From Thalassovita sp. (lineage in GTDB: Bacteria > Pseudomonadota > Alphaproteobacteria > Rhodobacterales > Rhodobacteraceae), in NCBI RefSeq assembly GCF_963691685.1, contig NZ_OY829290.1, forward strand, positions 2,108,001-2,172,000: 64,000 nt of DNA. Reading direction: 5' to 3'. How positions within the stretch are numbered: the first letter of the stretch is position 1; each line of letters starts with the position of its first letter. The notes beneath the pieces are model-generated. The model was not told where the DNA came from, made no database searches, and was given only the letters and a program-made list of their open reading frames with translations. Below, in pieces: positions 33,698-42,933 of the stretch. Position numbers and translations under genes: made by a program.

Positions 33698-34047
33698 TAT
33701 CACTCGCGCGATACATGGGCTGGCTGCACGGCAAGCCTAAGAACTGGAGCGAAAGCCGGCTGGATCGCTATCGGACAAGCCACAAGAGGCTTCCACCAAT
33801 GCCGGAGGTTACGGTGGGCCAATACCTCGTGGAGGCGTTCAATGAGCTCGGGAGGGTGTCGGCCGGGTTCTCCATGATCCCGCTCACCTGGGGCGAGATT
33901 GACGCATACGCTCGGCTTACGGGGGAAATCTCCGAGCGCTTCGAGGCCCGGGCACTGCGGCGCATGTCCGCGGCCTATATCGAGGGCTACCGGTTGTCGG
34001 AAGATGAGTTCTCAATTCCGCCCTGGCAGCCGGTTAGCGAAGGGTAG
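33625..34047 (+). CDS. Tail chaperone extension (gpGT-like, by -1 frameshift)
   Basis: A 140-codon frame overlapping the gpG-like gene by 73 bp in the -1 frame. The frame continues GPFLQKPPELREEP directly after the slip site; the rest is helical (GQYLVEAFNELGRVSAGF, WGEIDAYARLTGEISERFEA). The usual way to make it is as a fusion to gpG. Independent initiation at 33625 is unlikely because no ribosome site is seen. Confidence 0.7.
   Translation: MDLRAGGPFLQKPPELREEPTERLISLARYMGWLHGKPKNWSESRLDRYRTSHKRLPPMPEVTVGQYLVEAFNELGRVSAGFSMIPLTWGEIDAYARLTGEISERFEARALRRMSAAYIEGYRLSEDEFSIPPWQPVSEG
33643..33649 (+). promoter_or_regulatory. Programmed -1 frameshift site (GGGCCCT)
   Basis: The heptamer fits X-XXY-YYZ and is in phase with the gpG frame (GTG GGC CCT). 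After slipping, reading continues TTT CTC CAG in the gpGT frame. Such sites join tail chaperones in most siphoviruses. Confidence 0.65.
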
Positions 34048-34288
34048 CGCAGTAGTCGGCATAGGCTTCACGAAAGTCTGCGATTGCACTGTCTAGCTTG
34101 GTCATTGCTTCTTTGAGCTCTTCGGTCGTGTAGTTTTGCTTGGCAACTTTGGTGCCGATGAACAGCTGTGTTTCAGATTGCTGAGCGATCAGCCAGGCTA
34201 GATCGATAGTGCAGTTTTCAAAGGTTTCGTTGATGCCACCCAGCGCTGGCGATGCTGCAAAGGCAGCTGCGATAACGAGACGTTTCAA
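34034..34288 (-). CDS. Small secreted protein, antisense in the tail module (moron)
   Basis: 84 residues beginning at a TTG preceded by TTTTGGAGAGA. It has a signal peptide (KRLVIAAAFAASPALGG) and a short mature helical domain with two cysteines (NCTIDLAWLIAQQSETQLF, YADYCATLR). It is wedged between the tail chaperone and the tape measure gene on the opposite strand, which is typical of a moron inserted into a structural operon. Function unknown. Confidence 0.65.
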   Translation of the reverse strand: MKRLVIAAAFAASPALGGINETFENCTIDLAWLIAQQSETQLFIGTKVAKQNYTTEELKEAMTKLDSAIADFREAYADYCATLR

Positions 34289-34314
34289 GTCTTCTCTCCA
34301 AAATAGGTAATCCA

Positions 34315-36204
34315 ATGGCACTAGACGTTGCACGTCTCGGCATCGCTGTCGATAGCCGGCAGGTCACAACCGGCAAAACAGAACTCGACCGGCTCAGCAA
34401 AGCTGGCGCAAAAGCTGAGCGGCAAGTGAAAAAAGTTGGTGCTGCTGCCGCTACGGCAGACCGTCAGTTCTCCACTCAAAACACCTCCCTTCGTATGGCA
34501 TCGATGCAGTTGTCGCAGGTCGCCCAACAGGGAGCCGCAACGGGCAATTACCTCCAGGCGCTGGCGATACAAGCGCCAGACCTTGCTCTGGGGTTTGGCG
34601 CCATCGGTATCGCTGCTGGTGCCGCCATTCCTATCCTTTACGGGCTGGCGCAAGGCATATTCGACACCTCTGACGAACTTGATCACCTCGAAGACGCGAT
34701 GAAGGAGATTGAGACAGCTTTTCGAGACTTTGAGGGCACAACGGACATCGCGATGACCAGCCTGAAAGATTTGCGCGAAGAGTATGGCTTTAACGCGGAT
34801 GCGGTTAGAAAACTGCATGCTGAATTGGCTGGGCTTGCTGCAACGCGCGCACTCACTGCTGTGAACGAGGCGGTAACGGGGGCTGCAGACACTCTCGGCG
34901 GGCTGGAGGCGGCGCTCGCAGTTTTCTCAAATACCCGTCGCGAAATGGCGCAAGCTATAGATCTCGCTCAGGTTTTTGATCCAGACGAGTTTGGTTCGCA
35001 GCTTTTGGCTGGGGAACTACAGCCCCTAGAGCAAGCCGTTGAAGACGCGATGAATGCCATCCGAGATGAGTTCGGTTTAACCACCGCAGAGGCATATCGC
35101 ATTAAAGATGCTCTTGCGGAAATCAATGCGGCCGGATCCACCGAGGAAGCCGCTGAGGGTGCCCGAAAATTGAGCGAGGCAATCTCCTCATCTTACGCGG
35201 GCAGCGCAAAAATCCCGCCGGAGATGGCAGAGTTGGCGTTTATGGCCGGGAAAGCGTTCACTGTATTCTCTCAAATCGAGGCGACGGCAGGCGGGATTGC
35301 GGTTGGTATTGGAGATGGTGCAGATGAGGCGGAACGCCTCAAAGAAGCCGCTGAAGGCATTGCCGCCAATCTGGAACGGGCTTCCCAGCTGGGTTTAGGT
35401 GGGGGAGGCGTTGTTGGTCCTGATGCCGCCCGTCAAAGTCTCTATCGTTCTGGTGACCTGGGGAAAGGCAATGTCGGCATTATCTCGACTTATACCACCC
35501 CTGACCCCAAACGCCGCGGGGGCTCTAGCCGCAAAGCGGTCAGCGAAGCAGAGCGGGAAGCCAAGGCTTTCTTGCGGGCAGGATTGACCGTAGAGCGCTA
35601 CAACGAAGTGCTTCAAAAGCTCAACGACATGCACGAGACCGGCGAAATCTCGACAGCCCAATATACCGCGGCGATCGATAAGCTGGATGACCGCTACGCT
35701 GACGTGATCGGCAGTGCAAACGAGTTCGAAGAAATCAATGGGATGCTGAAAGAAAGCATCTTGGACATGGCAACGGATGGCGTGTCATCGCTGGATGATC
35801 TTGCCCGGGCAATCAAACGGGCGGCGTTCGAAGCTCTGCTCTTTGGTGAAGGGCCACTTGCAGGCATTTTCTCAGGTGGTGGCGGTTCAACATTTGGCGG
35901 GCTCCTTGGGGGCCTCCTGTCCTTTGACGGCGGCGGCGATACCGGCAGCGGCCCGAGATCGGGCGGGCTGGATGGCAAGGGCGGCTTCTTGGCCATGCTG
36001 CACCCTCAGGAAACCGTCATCGACCACACTAAGCAATCGGCCGGCGGCTCCACCTCTGTTGTCTTCGCTCCGGTGATCGATGCAAAGGGCGCGGATGCTG
36101 CGGCCGTCTTGAGGCTGGAGCGAGCGCTTGAAAAGGCCAACCAAGAGTTTGGGTCCCGTGTTGTCACCGAAGTGATACTCGCTCAAAAGCAAATGAGGCT
36201 TTAA
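34315..36204 (+). CDS. Tail length tape measure protein
   Basis: 629 residues. It begins MALDVARLGIAVDSRQVTTG with the TMP pattern, has a hydrophobic patch (ALGFGAIGIAAGAAIPILYGL, about 98-118) and long helical repeats, then a Gly-rich C-terminal region ending FLAMLHPQETVIDHTKQSAG, as in lambda gpH-like proteins. Length suggests a tail of roughly 90 to 100 nm if about 0.15 nm per residue holds. It starts 26 bp after the divergent moron start. Confidence 0.9.
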   Translation: MALDVARLGIAVDSRQVTTGKTELDRLSKAGAKAERQVKKVGAAAATADRQFSTQNTSLRMASMQLSQVAQQGAATGNYLQALAIQAPDLALGFGAIGIAAGAAIPILYGLAQGIFDTSDELDHLEDAMKEIETAFRDFEGTTDIAMTSLKDLREEYGFNADAVRKLHAELAGLAATRALTAVNEAVTGAADTLGGLEAALAVFSNTRREMAQAIDLAQVFDPDEFGSQLLAGELQPLEQAVEDAMNAIRDEFGLTTAEAYRIKDALAEINAAGSTEEAAEGARKLSEAISSSYAGSAKIPPEMAELAFMAGKAFTVFSQIEATAGGIAVGIGDGADEAERLKEAAEGIAANLERASQLGLGGGGVVGPDAARQSLYRSGDLGKGNVGIISTYTTPDPKRRGGSSRKAVSEAEREAKAFLRAGLTVERYNEVLQKLNDMHETGEISTAQYTAAIDKLDDRYADVIGSANEFEEINGMLKESILDMATDGVSSLDDLARAIKRAAFEALLFGEGPLAGIFSGGGGSTFGGLLGGLLSFDGGGDTGSGPRSGGLDGKGGFLAMLHPQETVIDHTKQSAGGSTSVVFAPVIDAKGADAAAVLRLERALEKANQEFGSRVVTEVILAQKQMRL

Positions 36205-36831
36205 ATGGCGATCAGTTATCCGTTGACGGGCCTTATCGAAGGCCTTTCCTTGCGTGATGGGTATTTGAAACCCGTTTGGCGCCAAGAAGGGTCAGTGACA
36301 GGAAACGGCGTTTCTGTGATCAAAGACATGGGGCCAATGCTCTGGCGCGGCACATGGCAAACCGCTGTGATGCTTCGCGACGACGCGATGGATCTGGAAA
36401 CGGATCTGTTGAGCCTGCAGGGTGGCGTGCATCTGTTTGAAGGGTATGATCCCCGGCGGCCAGTGCCACGTGTTGATACAGGCGAAGACCTCAGCGCGGT
36501 TACCGTGGCGGAGGTGCGGGCAGATCGGTTGGCCCTTCGCCTAGCAGGGCTTCCCGCGGGCTTCATTCTCAGCAAGAGCGACTATGTTTCGATTGATGCC
36601 GCTGGAAACCTGCACCTGCTCAAATGCGCCTTGGGTAGCGTTGCTGATGGAGCTGGCCAAACTGGCTGGCTTGAGGTGCGGCCGTTCGTCCGCTCAGCGA
36701 TTGTGCCCGGTATGACCGCCGTGCTTAGGCAGCCTTGCGCCCGTTTCCAGCTGGAAAAGGACACTGTTCAACGCCAGCCTTCCGGCAATCTCGATCGCAT
36801 TTCCTTTTCAGCCCTGCAGGTGATCACATGA
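36205..36831 (+). CDS. Distal tail protein
   Basis: 208 residues, the first gene after the tape measure, adjacent with no gap. It contains ISYPLTGLIEGLSLRDGYLK and WQTAVMLRDDAMDLETDLL and is beta-rich. Position corresponds to the Dit/tail-tip adaptor; sequence evidence is weak. The end overlaps the next start (ATGA). Confidence 0.6.
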   Translation: MAISYPLTGLIEGLSLRDGYLKPVWRQEGSVTGNGVSVIKDMGPMLWRGTWQTAVMLRDDAMDLETDLLSLQGGVHLFEGYDPRRPVPRVDTGEDLSAVTVAEVRADRLALRLAGLPAGFILSKSDYVSIDAAGNLHLLKCALGSVADGAGQTGWLEVRPFVRSAIVPGMTAVLRQPCARFQLEKDTVQRQPSGNLDRISFSALQVIT

Positions 36832-37442
36832 GGGCTCTATCACCAGAGGCGCAGCTGGCGCTGGAAGGCCGCAGCTTCAACATCCGCGATCTGCTTTGGC
36901 TCACTGTGCGCCGCCGTGACAATGGGGCTGAGGTGCAGAAGGGGTATTGGTCGGACCTGACCACCGAAACCTTGCAGGTCATCGATCCCAAAACACAGAC
37001 GGTGCAAAGCCGACAGTTTGACGGGGCAGGGGATTTGATTTCGGTCAGCCCTATTCCTCTGGTGTCAAACCTGACGGTCCAGAACGTCACGGTGCAGCTG
37101 AGCCAGATCGGCGATGCAAGCCACCTCATCCGCACTTATGACGCCCGTCAGGCGCGGGTTGAGATTTTCCGGGGGCTGTTTGAGCCTGGCACGTTGCAGC
37201 AGATTGTGCCCGCCTATTCGCGGTTCCTTGGCTTCGTGAATGAGCCGGAATTGCTGACCCCGCGCGAAGGCGAAAACGGCTCAATCACCCTGAACTTGGT
37301 GTCTCACACCCAGGAGCTGACGCGTTCCAATCCAGCCACCCGATCAGATGCCTATCAGCGGCTGCGCAACGCCGGTGACAGCTTCCGCCGACATGCCGCT
37401 GTTGTGGGCACCTGGGACATTAACTGGGGGACGAAGAATTGA
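36828..37442 (+). CDS. Tail tip protein
   Basis: 204 residues from the ATG at 36828 (overlapping the upstream stop). The middle reads QVIDPKTQTVQSRQFDGAGD and LIRTYDARQARVEIFRGLF, and the end LTRSNPATRSDAYQRLRNAG. In comparable siphoviruses this slot holds a minor tail protein between Dit and the tail fibre. No enzymatic motif is seen. Confidence 0.6.
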   Translation: MRALSPEAQLALEGRSFNIRDLLWLTVRRRDNGAEVQKGYWSDLTTETLQVIDPKTQTVQSRQFDGAGDLISVSPIPLVSNLTVQNVTVQLSQIGDASHLIRTYDARQARVEIFRGLFEPGTLQQIVPAYSRFLGFVNEPELLTPREGENGSITLNLVSHTQELTRSNPATRSDAYQRLRNAGDSFRRHAAVVGTWDINWGTKN

Positions 37443-37870
37443 TCCGGCAGGCCACGGACACCGACCGTCCAGAGATGCTGCGCATGGCGCGGGATTTCAT
37501 CGCTGCCTCTGGCCTAGATCTACCGTTTCACGCGGCCTACGTCTCTCAGTCCATTGCGGGCCAGATCGCGGCCCCTGACCGGCTGGCGCTGGTTCTGGAA
37601 CTGGACGGCACGCTGCGCGGAATGCTCTGCGCTGCTCACTCTCAATCGCCACTGGCGCCGGTGCGGGTGGCGACGGAGCTGGTGTTCTGGATTGACCCGA
37701 TGGCACGAGGGCCTTGGGCGGCGAACATGATCCAGCGCTATGAGACCTGGGCGCGTGCGGAATGCTGCCAGCTGATCAGCATGGCGGCCATCGGTGGGCG
37801 CGGTGCGGATCGCCTCTATCAGCGGGCCGGTTATGAGCCCGCCGAACGTCACTTTATGAAAGCCCTCTAA
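37439..37870 (+). CDS. GNAT-fold acetyltransferase in the tail cluster
   Basis: 143 residues with the GNAT pattern: N-terminal MIRQATDTDRPEMLRMARDF, the central strand-strand LALVLELDGTLRGMLCAA, ATELVFWIDPMARG, and the C-terminal RLYQRAGYEPAERHFMKAL. The start is a TTG overlapping the previous stop. An acetyltransferase between tail-tip genes is known in some phages; its substrate is unknown. It occupies the slot where related phages often carry an NlpC/P60 peptidase. Confidence 0.75.
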   Translation: MIRQATDTDRPEMLRMARDFIAASGLDLPFHAAYVSQSIAGQIAAPDRLALVLELDGTLRGMLCAAHSQSPLAPVRVATELVFWIDPMARGPWAANMIQRYETWARAECCQLISMAAIGGRGADRLYQRAGYEPAERHFMKAL

Positions 37871-40800
37871 ATGGCTCTTTTCTCTGGCATTGCAGCGCTG
37901 GCCGGCATGGCTGGCACGTGGACGCTGTTCGGCAGCGCGACCCTGTTCACCCTTGCAAAAACCGCTGTCGGCATTGGCCTCAACACGCTGGCCGCGCGTC
38001 TGTCTGGGCGCAAAGCCTCGGCCCCGTCTTTCTCGGTAAAGGGCCAGCTGCAGCGCGGTGCGGATCTGCCGCAATCCTTCCTGATTGGCCGTTGTGCCAC
38101 AGCTGGATCTCTGGTCTACGCCAACAGCTGGGGCAAGGTGGGCAACGCGCCAAATGGCTGGCTGACGATGGTTATAACTCTGAGTGACCTGCCGGTGCAG
38201 TCTTTGGACGGCCTGTGGGTTGATGGCCAGAAATGCACCTTTGGCGATGAGCACCCGGACTATGGGTTTTCGGTGAACGAGTACAAGGAGGGCAACAACC
38301 AGAAAGACCACCTGTGGATCAAGTTCTATGACGGCAGCCAGACGGTTGCGGATCCGTATTTGGTCAATACAGCATCCAACCAGCAACGGCCTTGGGAAGC
38401 GGACGCTGTGGGCTACGGCACGGCCTACGCCATTGTCACGGCCCGGATCGATCAGGACTTGTTTCAGGGCTTTCCTGAGTGCCTTTTTGAGCTGACCGGC
38501 GCGCGCCTCTATGATCCGTCCAAAGACAGCACCGTTGGCGGCACCGGGCCTCAACGCTGGTCTGATCCTTCGACCTGGGGCGGCGATGGGGACCACCTGC
38601 CAGCTGTGCAGCTCTATAATCTGTTTCGCGGCCTCTGGTGGGGCGGTGAGTGGTTCTATGGCATGCAGGCCACCCATGCCGCTCAGATGCCTGTGGCGCA
38701 CTGGATCGATCAGATTGAAAAGTGTCGCGCGCCAATCGTTGGCGCCAATGGCACGGAACCCACATACCGCGCAGGCGGTGAAATCTCTGTTGGCGCCCCG
38801 ATTGCACAGGCAATGGATGCGCTTCTGGAAACCTGCAGCGGGCGCGTGTCTGAGGCTGGTGGCCTCTACAAGCTGTTTGTCGGTGGCCTTTCCGCCCCGG
38901 TGGTGTCGATCACTGACGACGACATTCTGTCCAGCGAAGAGCAGACCTTCACTCCGTTCTTCGGCCTAGCGGATACCGTCAACGGTGTGAGCGGCAAATT
39001 TCCGGATCCGGCGCAGGTTTGGCAGCTTGAAAGCGCGCCGCCGCTTAACAATCCAGACTTTGAGGTCGAGGACGGTGGTCGCCGCCTGATGGTGGATGTT
39101 CAGTATGACCTGGTGCCCTATTCGGAGCAGGTGCAGCGCCTGATGCAGGGCGGCCTGAATGAGGCCCGCCGCGCCCGCCGTCACACCTTTGTGCTGCCGC
39201 CGCGCTTCTGGGCGCTTGAGGCCGGCGACATCGTGTCCTTTACCTCAGCGCGCAATGGCTATGTGGCGAAGCTGTTTCGGGTCGATGGCGTTCTGGATCA
39301 GTCCAACGCGGATGTGCTGGTGGATCTGACGGAAGTAGATCCGGCGGATTACGTCTTTGACACCAATACCGACTATACGCCCGTCACAGGCGGATCTGTG
39401 GTGGCTCCTGTGGTCCCGCCGCAGCCCATCGCGGGCTGGTCTGTTACTGCTGCCGCGTCAACTGATGCGCAGGGCGCGGGCCGTTTCCCGGCCATTGCCG
39501 TTGGCTGGGATGGCGACATGGACGATGTGATTGCGGTTGAGGTGCGTGCGCGGGTCAAGGCCACTGGCGCGATGATCTTTTCCGGCCGTTTTGAGGATGT
39601 GGCCGCAGCGGCAGGGTTGATTATTGCAGGTATCCTTCCGGCTGAGACCTATGAGGTGCAGGGCCGCTATGTGCCGGGCACCGCGCGGCAAACCGTCTGG
39701 TCGGATTGGTTGGAGGTCACCATGCTGGATCTGCGGATTACGCGGGATCAGCTGCAAGATGAAATTGGTGAGGCAATCGATGCCGCGGCGTATCATGCTG
39801 CTCAAGTCGGCAAGGAAATTGACGCCCTATTGTCTGGCTTCGCCGGGGGGACCTTAAAAGGGGCTCTGGATCGGCAGCGCAAAGGCTTGCAGGCTGGCAT
39901 CGATGGCGTATCCGCTAAGCTGTCACAGGACTATTTGACTGCTGCCTCGATCAACAAGGCAATCAGCTCGGCAAAGAAGGATGTGGTTGCAACCTCTGAA
40001 CAATTAGGTGGCGGTGTATTCGCCACCAGTTTCTTCGGGGATATTTGGAGGCGCTGGTCGCTGGGCGGATCCAAACGGCCTGGCACCTACTACCCCAGCG
40101 GCCACCTTTATGAGTTCACCACCACCGACGTTCAAAACGGTGGCCTGCAACTCTGGTCTGATCAGGCTGGTTGGGTCGGGGCGGCTGGCGCTGACCGCTA
40201 TCGGCTAGAACTGGAATTTGAACTTGTGTCTGGTGCGACCAGCGGCGCGGGTGTGCTGTTCGATTGGCGCAACACCAAAAACCAGCTTTTCCGCTTTGCG
40301 GTTCCTCTGAGCGATTTTGTCTCCGAGCCAATTCAGGCTGGTAAGCGCTATTTTGGTTCAGTTCTTGTTGAGCGGCCTGCGGGTTTTACTGGAACCTTTG
40401 ATCGTCACTCGGTCTATCTGATGGCAAACTATGGTGGGTTAGGCGCTCGGACTACAAAGTCGATAAGGTTTCACAAGTTCCAAGCCTATCCAGCCACGGT
40501 GACTGACGCGCGCGCCGCGCAGCATGCGGCGGCGATCAGCGATCTACAGGGAAATGCTTCTGCGAGTGTGGTGTTTAAGGTTCTGGCCGGCGCCCAATCT
40601 GCAGAGTTAGGCCTCTTCGCGCAGGATGGAGATGCAGGGGCGGTCTCACTGTTCAGAGTGCGGGCGACAAACATTTTGTTGGATGGCAGCGTCACCTCGC
40701 AGCAGATCAATACCGTTGAATTTCGCAGCGCAGGTCTGGCGGTCTTTGGTGGGGCCGTTATGTCGGCAAATTTCGACGGCACAGTTGATGCCGCTGGCAA

Positions 40801-41353
40801 CCTTCTGACGAGAGGCACGCAAGGTTTTGCGATCACGCAGAAGGGGGACGCTGTATTCACCAACCTGATCGCACGCGATGACATCCAGGTCGGGGCGGTC
40901 AGCGAGGGGGTCACTTATGCAAGTTCTGGGGCACAGAGGTTACCGATAAATGCAGAAGTGTTTCGCTACTCTCTGGGTGCATTCACATCCGGTGAGTTCT
41001 GGAACATTGCCTGCAAGACAACTTGGCGAGGCTTGGGAACGAGGCCGGAACAGGACAATGAGGGCGATTGGCACATCCGCAAGTATAAAACAGGGGTCAA
41101 ACTTCAATGGCGGCAGCGCAACGGCGCGTCATGGACCGGTTGGGACACCATTCACACATTTTCTAAGACCGACAGTTCCAGATGGCGTACCGACGATGTG
41201 GTGGTAACAAAACTGGGAGCCTTTGATGAGGTTGAAGTGCGTGCGGTTGTTTATGGTTATCTCGGTCCCCGCTTCCCCAGCGGTCGACCCAAAGGGAGCA
41301 TCATCCCAAATGTGAAAGATGTGTCTCTGTATGCACGCGCAATTGTGAGGTGA
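37871..41353 (+). CDS. Large tail tip / central fibre protein (gpJ-like)
   Basis: 1160 residues, the largest phage protein, starting at 37871 just after the GNAT gene. The first 80 residues include a hydrophobic segment (TLFGSATLFTLAKTAVGIGL); residues about 80-520 form the tail-hub-like part with SEEQTFTPFFGLADTVNGV and WQLESAPPLNNPDFEVEDGG; later parts are fibre-like, ending in a probable receptor-binding domain (GEFWNIACKTTWRGLG, WRQRNGASWTGWDTIHTF). It likely determines host range. Confidence 0.85.
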   Translation: MALFSGIAALAGMAGTWTLFGSATLFTLAKTAVGIGLNTLAARLSGRKASAPSFSVKGQLQRGADLPQSFLIGRCATAGSLVYANSWGKVGNAPNGWLTMVITLSDLPVQSLDGLWVDGQKCTFGDEHPDYGFSVNEYKEGNNQKDHLWIKFYDGSQTVADPYLVNTASNQQRPWEADAVGYGTAYAIVTARIDQDLFQGFPECLFELTGARLYDPSKDSTVGGTGPQRWSDPSTWGGDGDHLPAVQLYNLFRGLWWGGEWFYGMQATHAAQMPVAHWIDQIEKCRAPIVGANGTEPTYRAGGEISVGAPIAQAMDALLETCSGRVSEAGGLYKLFVGGLSAPVVSITDDDILSSEEQTFTPFFGLADTVNGVSGKFPDPAQVWQLESAPPLNNPDFEVEDGGRRLMVDVQYDLVPYSEQVQRLMQGGLNEARRARRHTFVLPPRFWALEAGDIVSFTSARNGYVAKLFRVDGVLDQSNADVLVDLTEVDPADYVFDTNTDYTPVTGGSVVAPVVPPQPIAGWSVTAAASTDAQGAGRFPAIAVGWDGDMDDVIAVEVRARVKATGAMIFSGRFEDVAAAAGLIIAGILPAETYEVQGRYVPGTARQTVWSDWLEVTMLDLRITRDQLQDEIGEAIDAAAYHAAQVGKEIDALLSGFAGGTLKGALDRQRKGLQAGIDGVSAKLSQDYLTAASINKAISSAKKDVVATSEQLGGGVFATSFFGDIWRRWSLGGSKRPGTYYPSGHLYEFTTTDVQNGGLQLWSDQAGWVGAAGADRYRLELEFELVSGATSGAGVLFDWRNTKNQLFRFAVPLSDFVSEPIQAGKRYFGSVLVERPAGFTGTFDRHSVYLMANYGGLGARTTKSIRFHKFQAYPATVTDARAAQHAAAISDLQGNASASVVFKVLAGAQSAELGLFAQDGDAGAVSLFRVRATNILLDGSVTSQQINTVEFRSAGLAVFGGAVMSANFDGTVDAAGNLLTRGTQGFAITQKGDAVFTNLIARDDIQVGAVSEGVTYASSGAQRLPINAEVFRYSLGAFTSGEFWNIACKTTWRGLGTRPEQDNEGDWHIRKYKTGVKLQWRQRNGASWTGWDTIHTFSKTDSSRWRTDDVVVTKLGAFDEVEVRAVVYGYLGPRFPSGRPKGSIIPNVKDVSLYARAIVR

Positions 41354-41357
41354 TCTG

Positions 41358-41735
41358 ATGAAATTCGTGAAACTCGATCAAACAGGCATCTATGTAGTCG
41401 GCCACGGAGAGGCCACGGTTTTGCCCACCGGGGCAATAGCCATCCCCGCAGAGATGGACGGTGCGGGCTTTCTCGGCTTCTACATGGTGGATGACGAGCT
41501 GAGGCAGCGCCCTGCATCGCCTGTGCCTGTCAAGCAGGCCGAAGGCTGGCAGATTGATGCGCCGGACGGGGCAGAGGTTGAAGTTTATGACCTGATCGGG
41601 GGCGAAGTTATGGCCCATGAGATGCTTGCGCCTGGTGCTGCCTATGCCTTTTCGCTGGCAGACTCTGGATCATACAACGTCACCGTTTCAGCCCCGCTTC
41701 CGGCCATGCCGTCTAACACAGTGATTGAGGTGTAG
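41358..41735 (+). CDS. Tail-associated hypothetical protein
   Basis: 125 residues, beta-rich, with EGWQIDAPDGAEVEVYDLIG and a predicted C-terminal strand region FSLADSGSYNVTVSAPLPAM. It follows the fibre gene by 4 bp and is probably a small tail-fibre accessory. Function unknown. Confidence 0.55.
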   Translation: MKFVKLDQTGIYVVGHGEATVLPTGAIAIPAEMDGAGFLGFYMVDDELRQRPASPVPVKQAEGWQIDAPDGAEVEVYDLIGGEVMAHEMLAPGAAYAFSLADSGSYNVTVSAPLPAMPSNTVIEV

Positions 41736-41737
41736 AG

Positions 41738-42175
41738 ATGCAGGTTTTGACACGCAGCGCGGCCAGCAAGAGCGCGATCCTGAACAGCCAGAAACAGGCC
41801 GCGCAAGAGGCGCTGGCGGTGGCCGTTGGTGAAACCCGCGCGCGGTTCATCACCAGTATTCCGGGACAGGAAATAACCTATATTGAGAAGGAGCGCCAAG
41901 CGCTGGCATTCCTGGCAGCTTCGCCAGCTCCGGACCCTATAGATCCAGCGCAATTCGCGGCCTTCAAATTCGTCTTCGAAGAGGTCGGTATCACTGGGCA
42001 GACGCCCTATCAGGTGGCGCTGGTCATCGCTTATATGGCGGGGCGTTGGCGCGATGTCGGCCCCCTGATTGAGCGCGAACGTCTGGCGGCGACTGCGGCC
42101 ATCGATGGGGCGCAGGATCCAGACCAGATTGAGGCCGCTCTGGATGGCTACACCAGGGCCGTCGCGGATCTCTAG
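41738..42175 (+). CDS. Tail-associated hypothetical protein
   Basis: 145 residues, helical, with FITSIPGQEITYIEKERQAL (the pattern seen in proteins that follow tail fibre genes) and AAFKFVFEEVGITGQTPYQVAL. It ends the tail operon before a terminator. Possibly a tail-fibre assembly or accessory protein; not certain. Confidence 0.6.
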   Translation: MQVLTRSAASKSAILNSQKQAAQEALAVAVGETRARFITSIPGQEITYIEKERQALAFLAASPAPDPIDPAQFAAFKFVFEEVGITGQTPYQVALVIAYMAGRWRDVGPLIERERLAATAAIDGAQDPDQIEAALDGYTRAVADL

Positions 42176-42202
42176 GTAAGCAAAACTCAACTGAAACCAA
42201 CC

Positions 42203-42225
42203 GCCGCCCACAGGGCGGCTTTTTC
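42203..42225 (+). terminator. Terminator between tail and lysis genes
   Basis: GCCGCCC pairs with GGGCGGC around ACA, followed by TTTTT. Confidence 0.88.
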
Positions 42226-42240
42226 GTGTGAGAGGCAACG

Positions 42241-42933
42241 ATGAACAAAGCAGAACAACTGATCGCAAAGAGCGCACTGCCCGTGGGTGGTGGGGCAATT
42301 GCGTGGCCCTTTACGGTGGCGGAGGCAGCACATTATGCCACGCTGCTCAACCAGGTGATTATCCCATCAATCGGGGTGCTGATCGCGTTGGTGACGCTGC
42401 TGATCAAGCTGCGCGTTTGGTGGCGTGGGTCGCGGTTTGCGAAAGAGGAGAGCGGGCGGGTCAGAGCGCGCTGGTGGGTCGGTGGTTCTGCGGCCGCTGT
42501 CATTGCCCTGGGGCTACCCATGACGGCGAAATGGGAAGGGCTGGAAAATCAGGCTTACTGGGATGCGCATGGGCAGGTCTGGACGGTGTGCCTTGGTGAG
42601 ACCGAAGGGGTGCAGCAGGGGGACAACTACTCCGATGCCGAATGTCTCGGGATGTTCAAAGAACGCTGGGCTGAGTTCCACCGTGAAATGCTGGCTTGCG
42701 TGCCCGAAATGGCCGAGGCTCCTGCAGAGGTGCAGGCAGCGGTCACCAGCTGGTCCTACAACGTCGGGATCGGCGCGGCCTGCAAATCCACACTGACCAA
42801 ACACCTGCGGCGGAGTGAGTGGCGCGAGGCCTGCAACCAGCTACCGCGCTGGCGCCGGGCAGGGGGGCAGGTGTTGCGCGGCTTGGTCAACCGTCGCGCC
42901 GATGAGCAGGCTTTGTGCCTGTCCGGGCTGTGA
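42241..42933 (+). CDS. Membrane-anchored phage lysozyme (holin-like N-terminus fused to GH24)
   Basis: 230 residues. A hydrophobic helix (about 34-57, LLNQVIIPSIGVLIALVTLL) and a second one (about 79-95, WWVGGSAAAVIALGL) precede a GH24 lysozyme domain with Glu99 in KWEGLENQAYWD, Asp108 and the Thr115 region VWTVCLGET. GH24 enzymes cut the glycan strands of peptidoglycan. The two hydrophobic segments could act as an integral holin part, or the second as a signal-anchor-release helix. Its stop overlaps the Rz start (TGATG). Confidence 0.85.
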   Translation: MNKAEQLIAKSALPVGGGAIAWPFTVAEAAHYATLLNQVIIPSIGVLIALVTLLIKLRVWWRGSRFAKEESGRVRARWWVGGSAAAVIALGLPMTAKWEGLENQAYWDAHGQVWTVCLGETEGVQQGDNYSDAECLGMFKERWAEFHREMLACVPEMAEAPAEVQAAVTSWSYNVGIGAACKSTLTKHLRRSEWREACNQLPRWRRAGGQVLRGLVNRRADEQALCLSGL

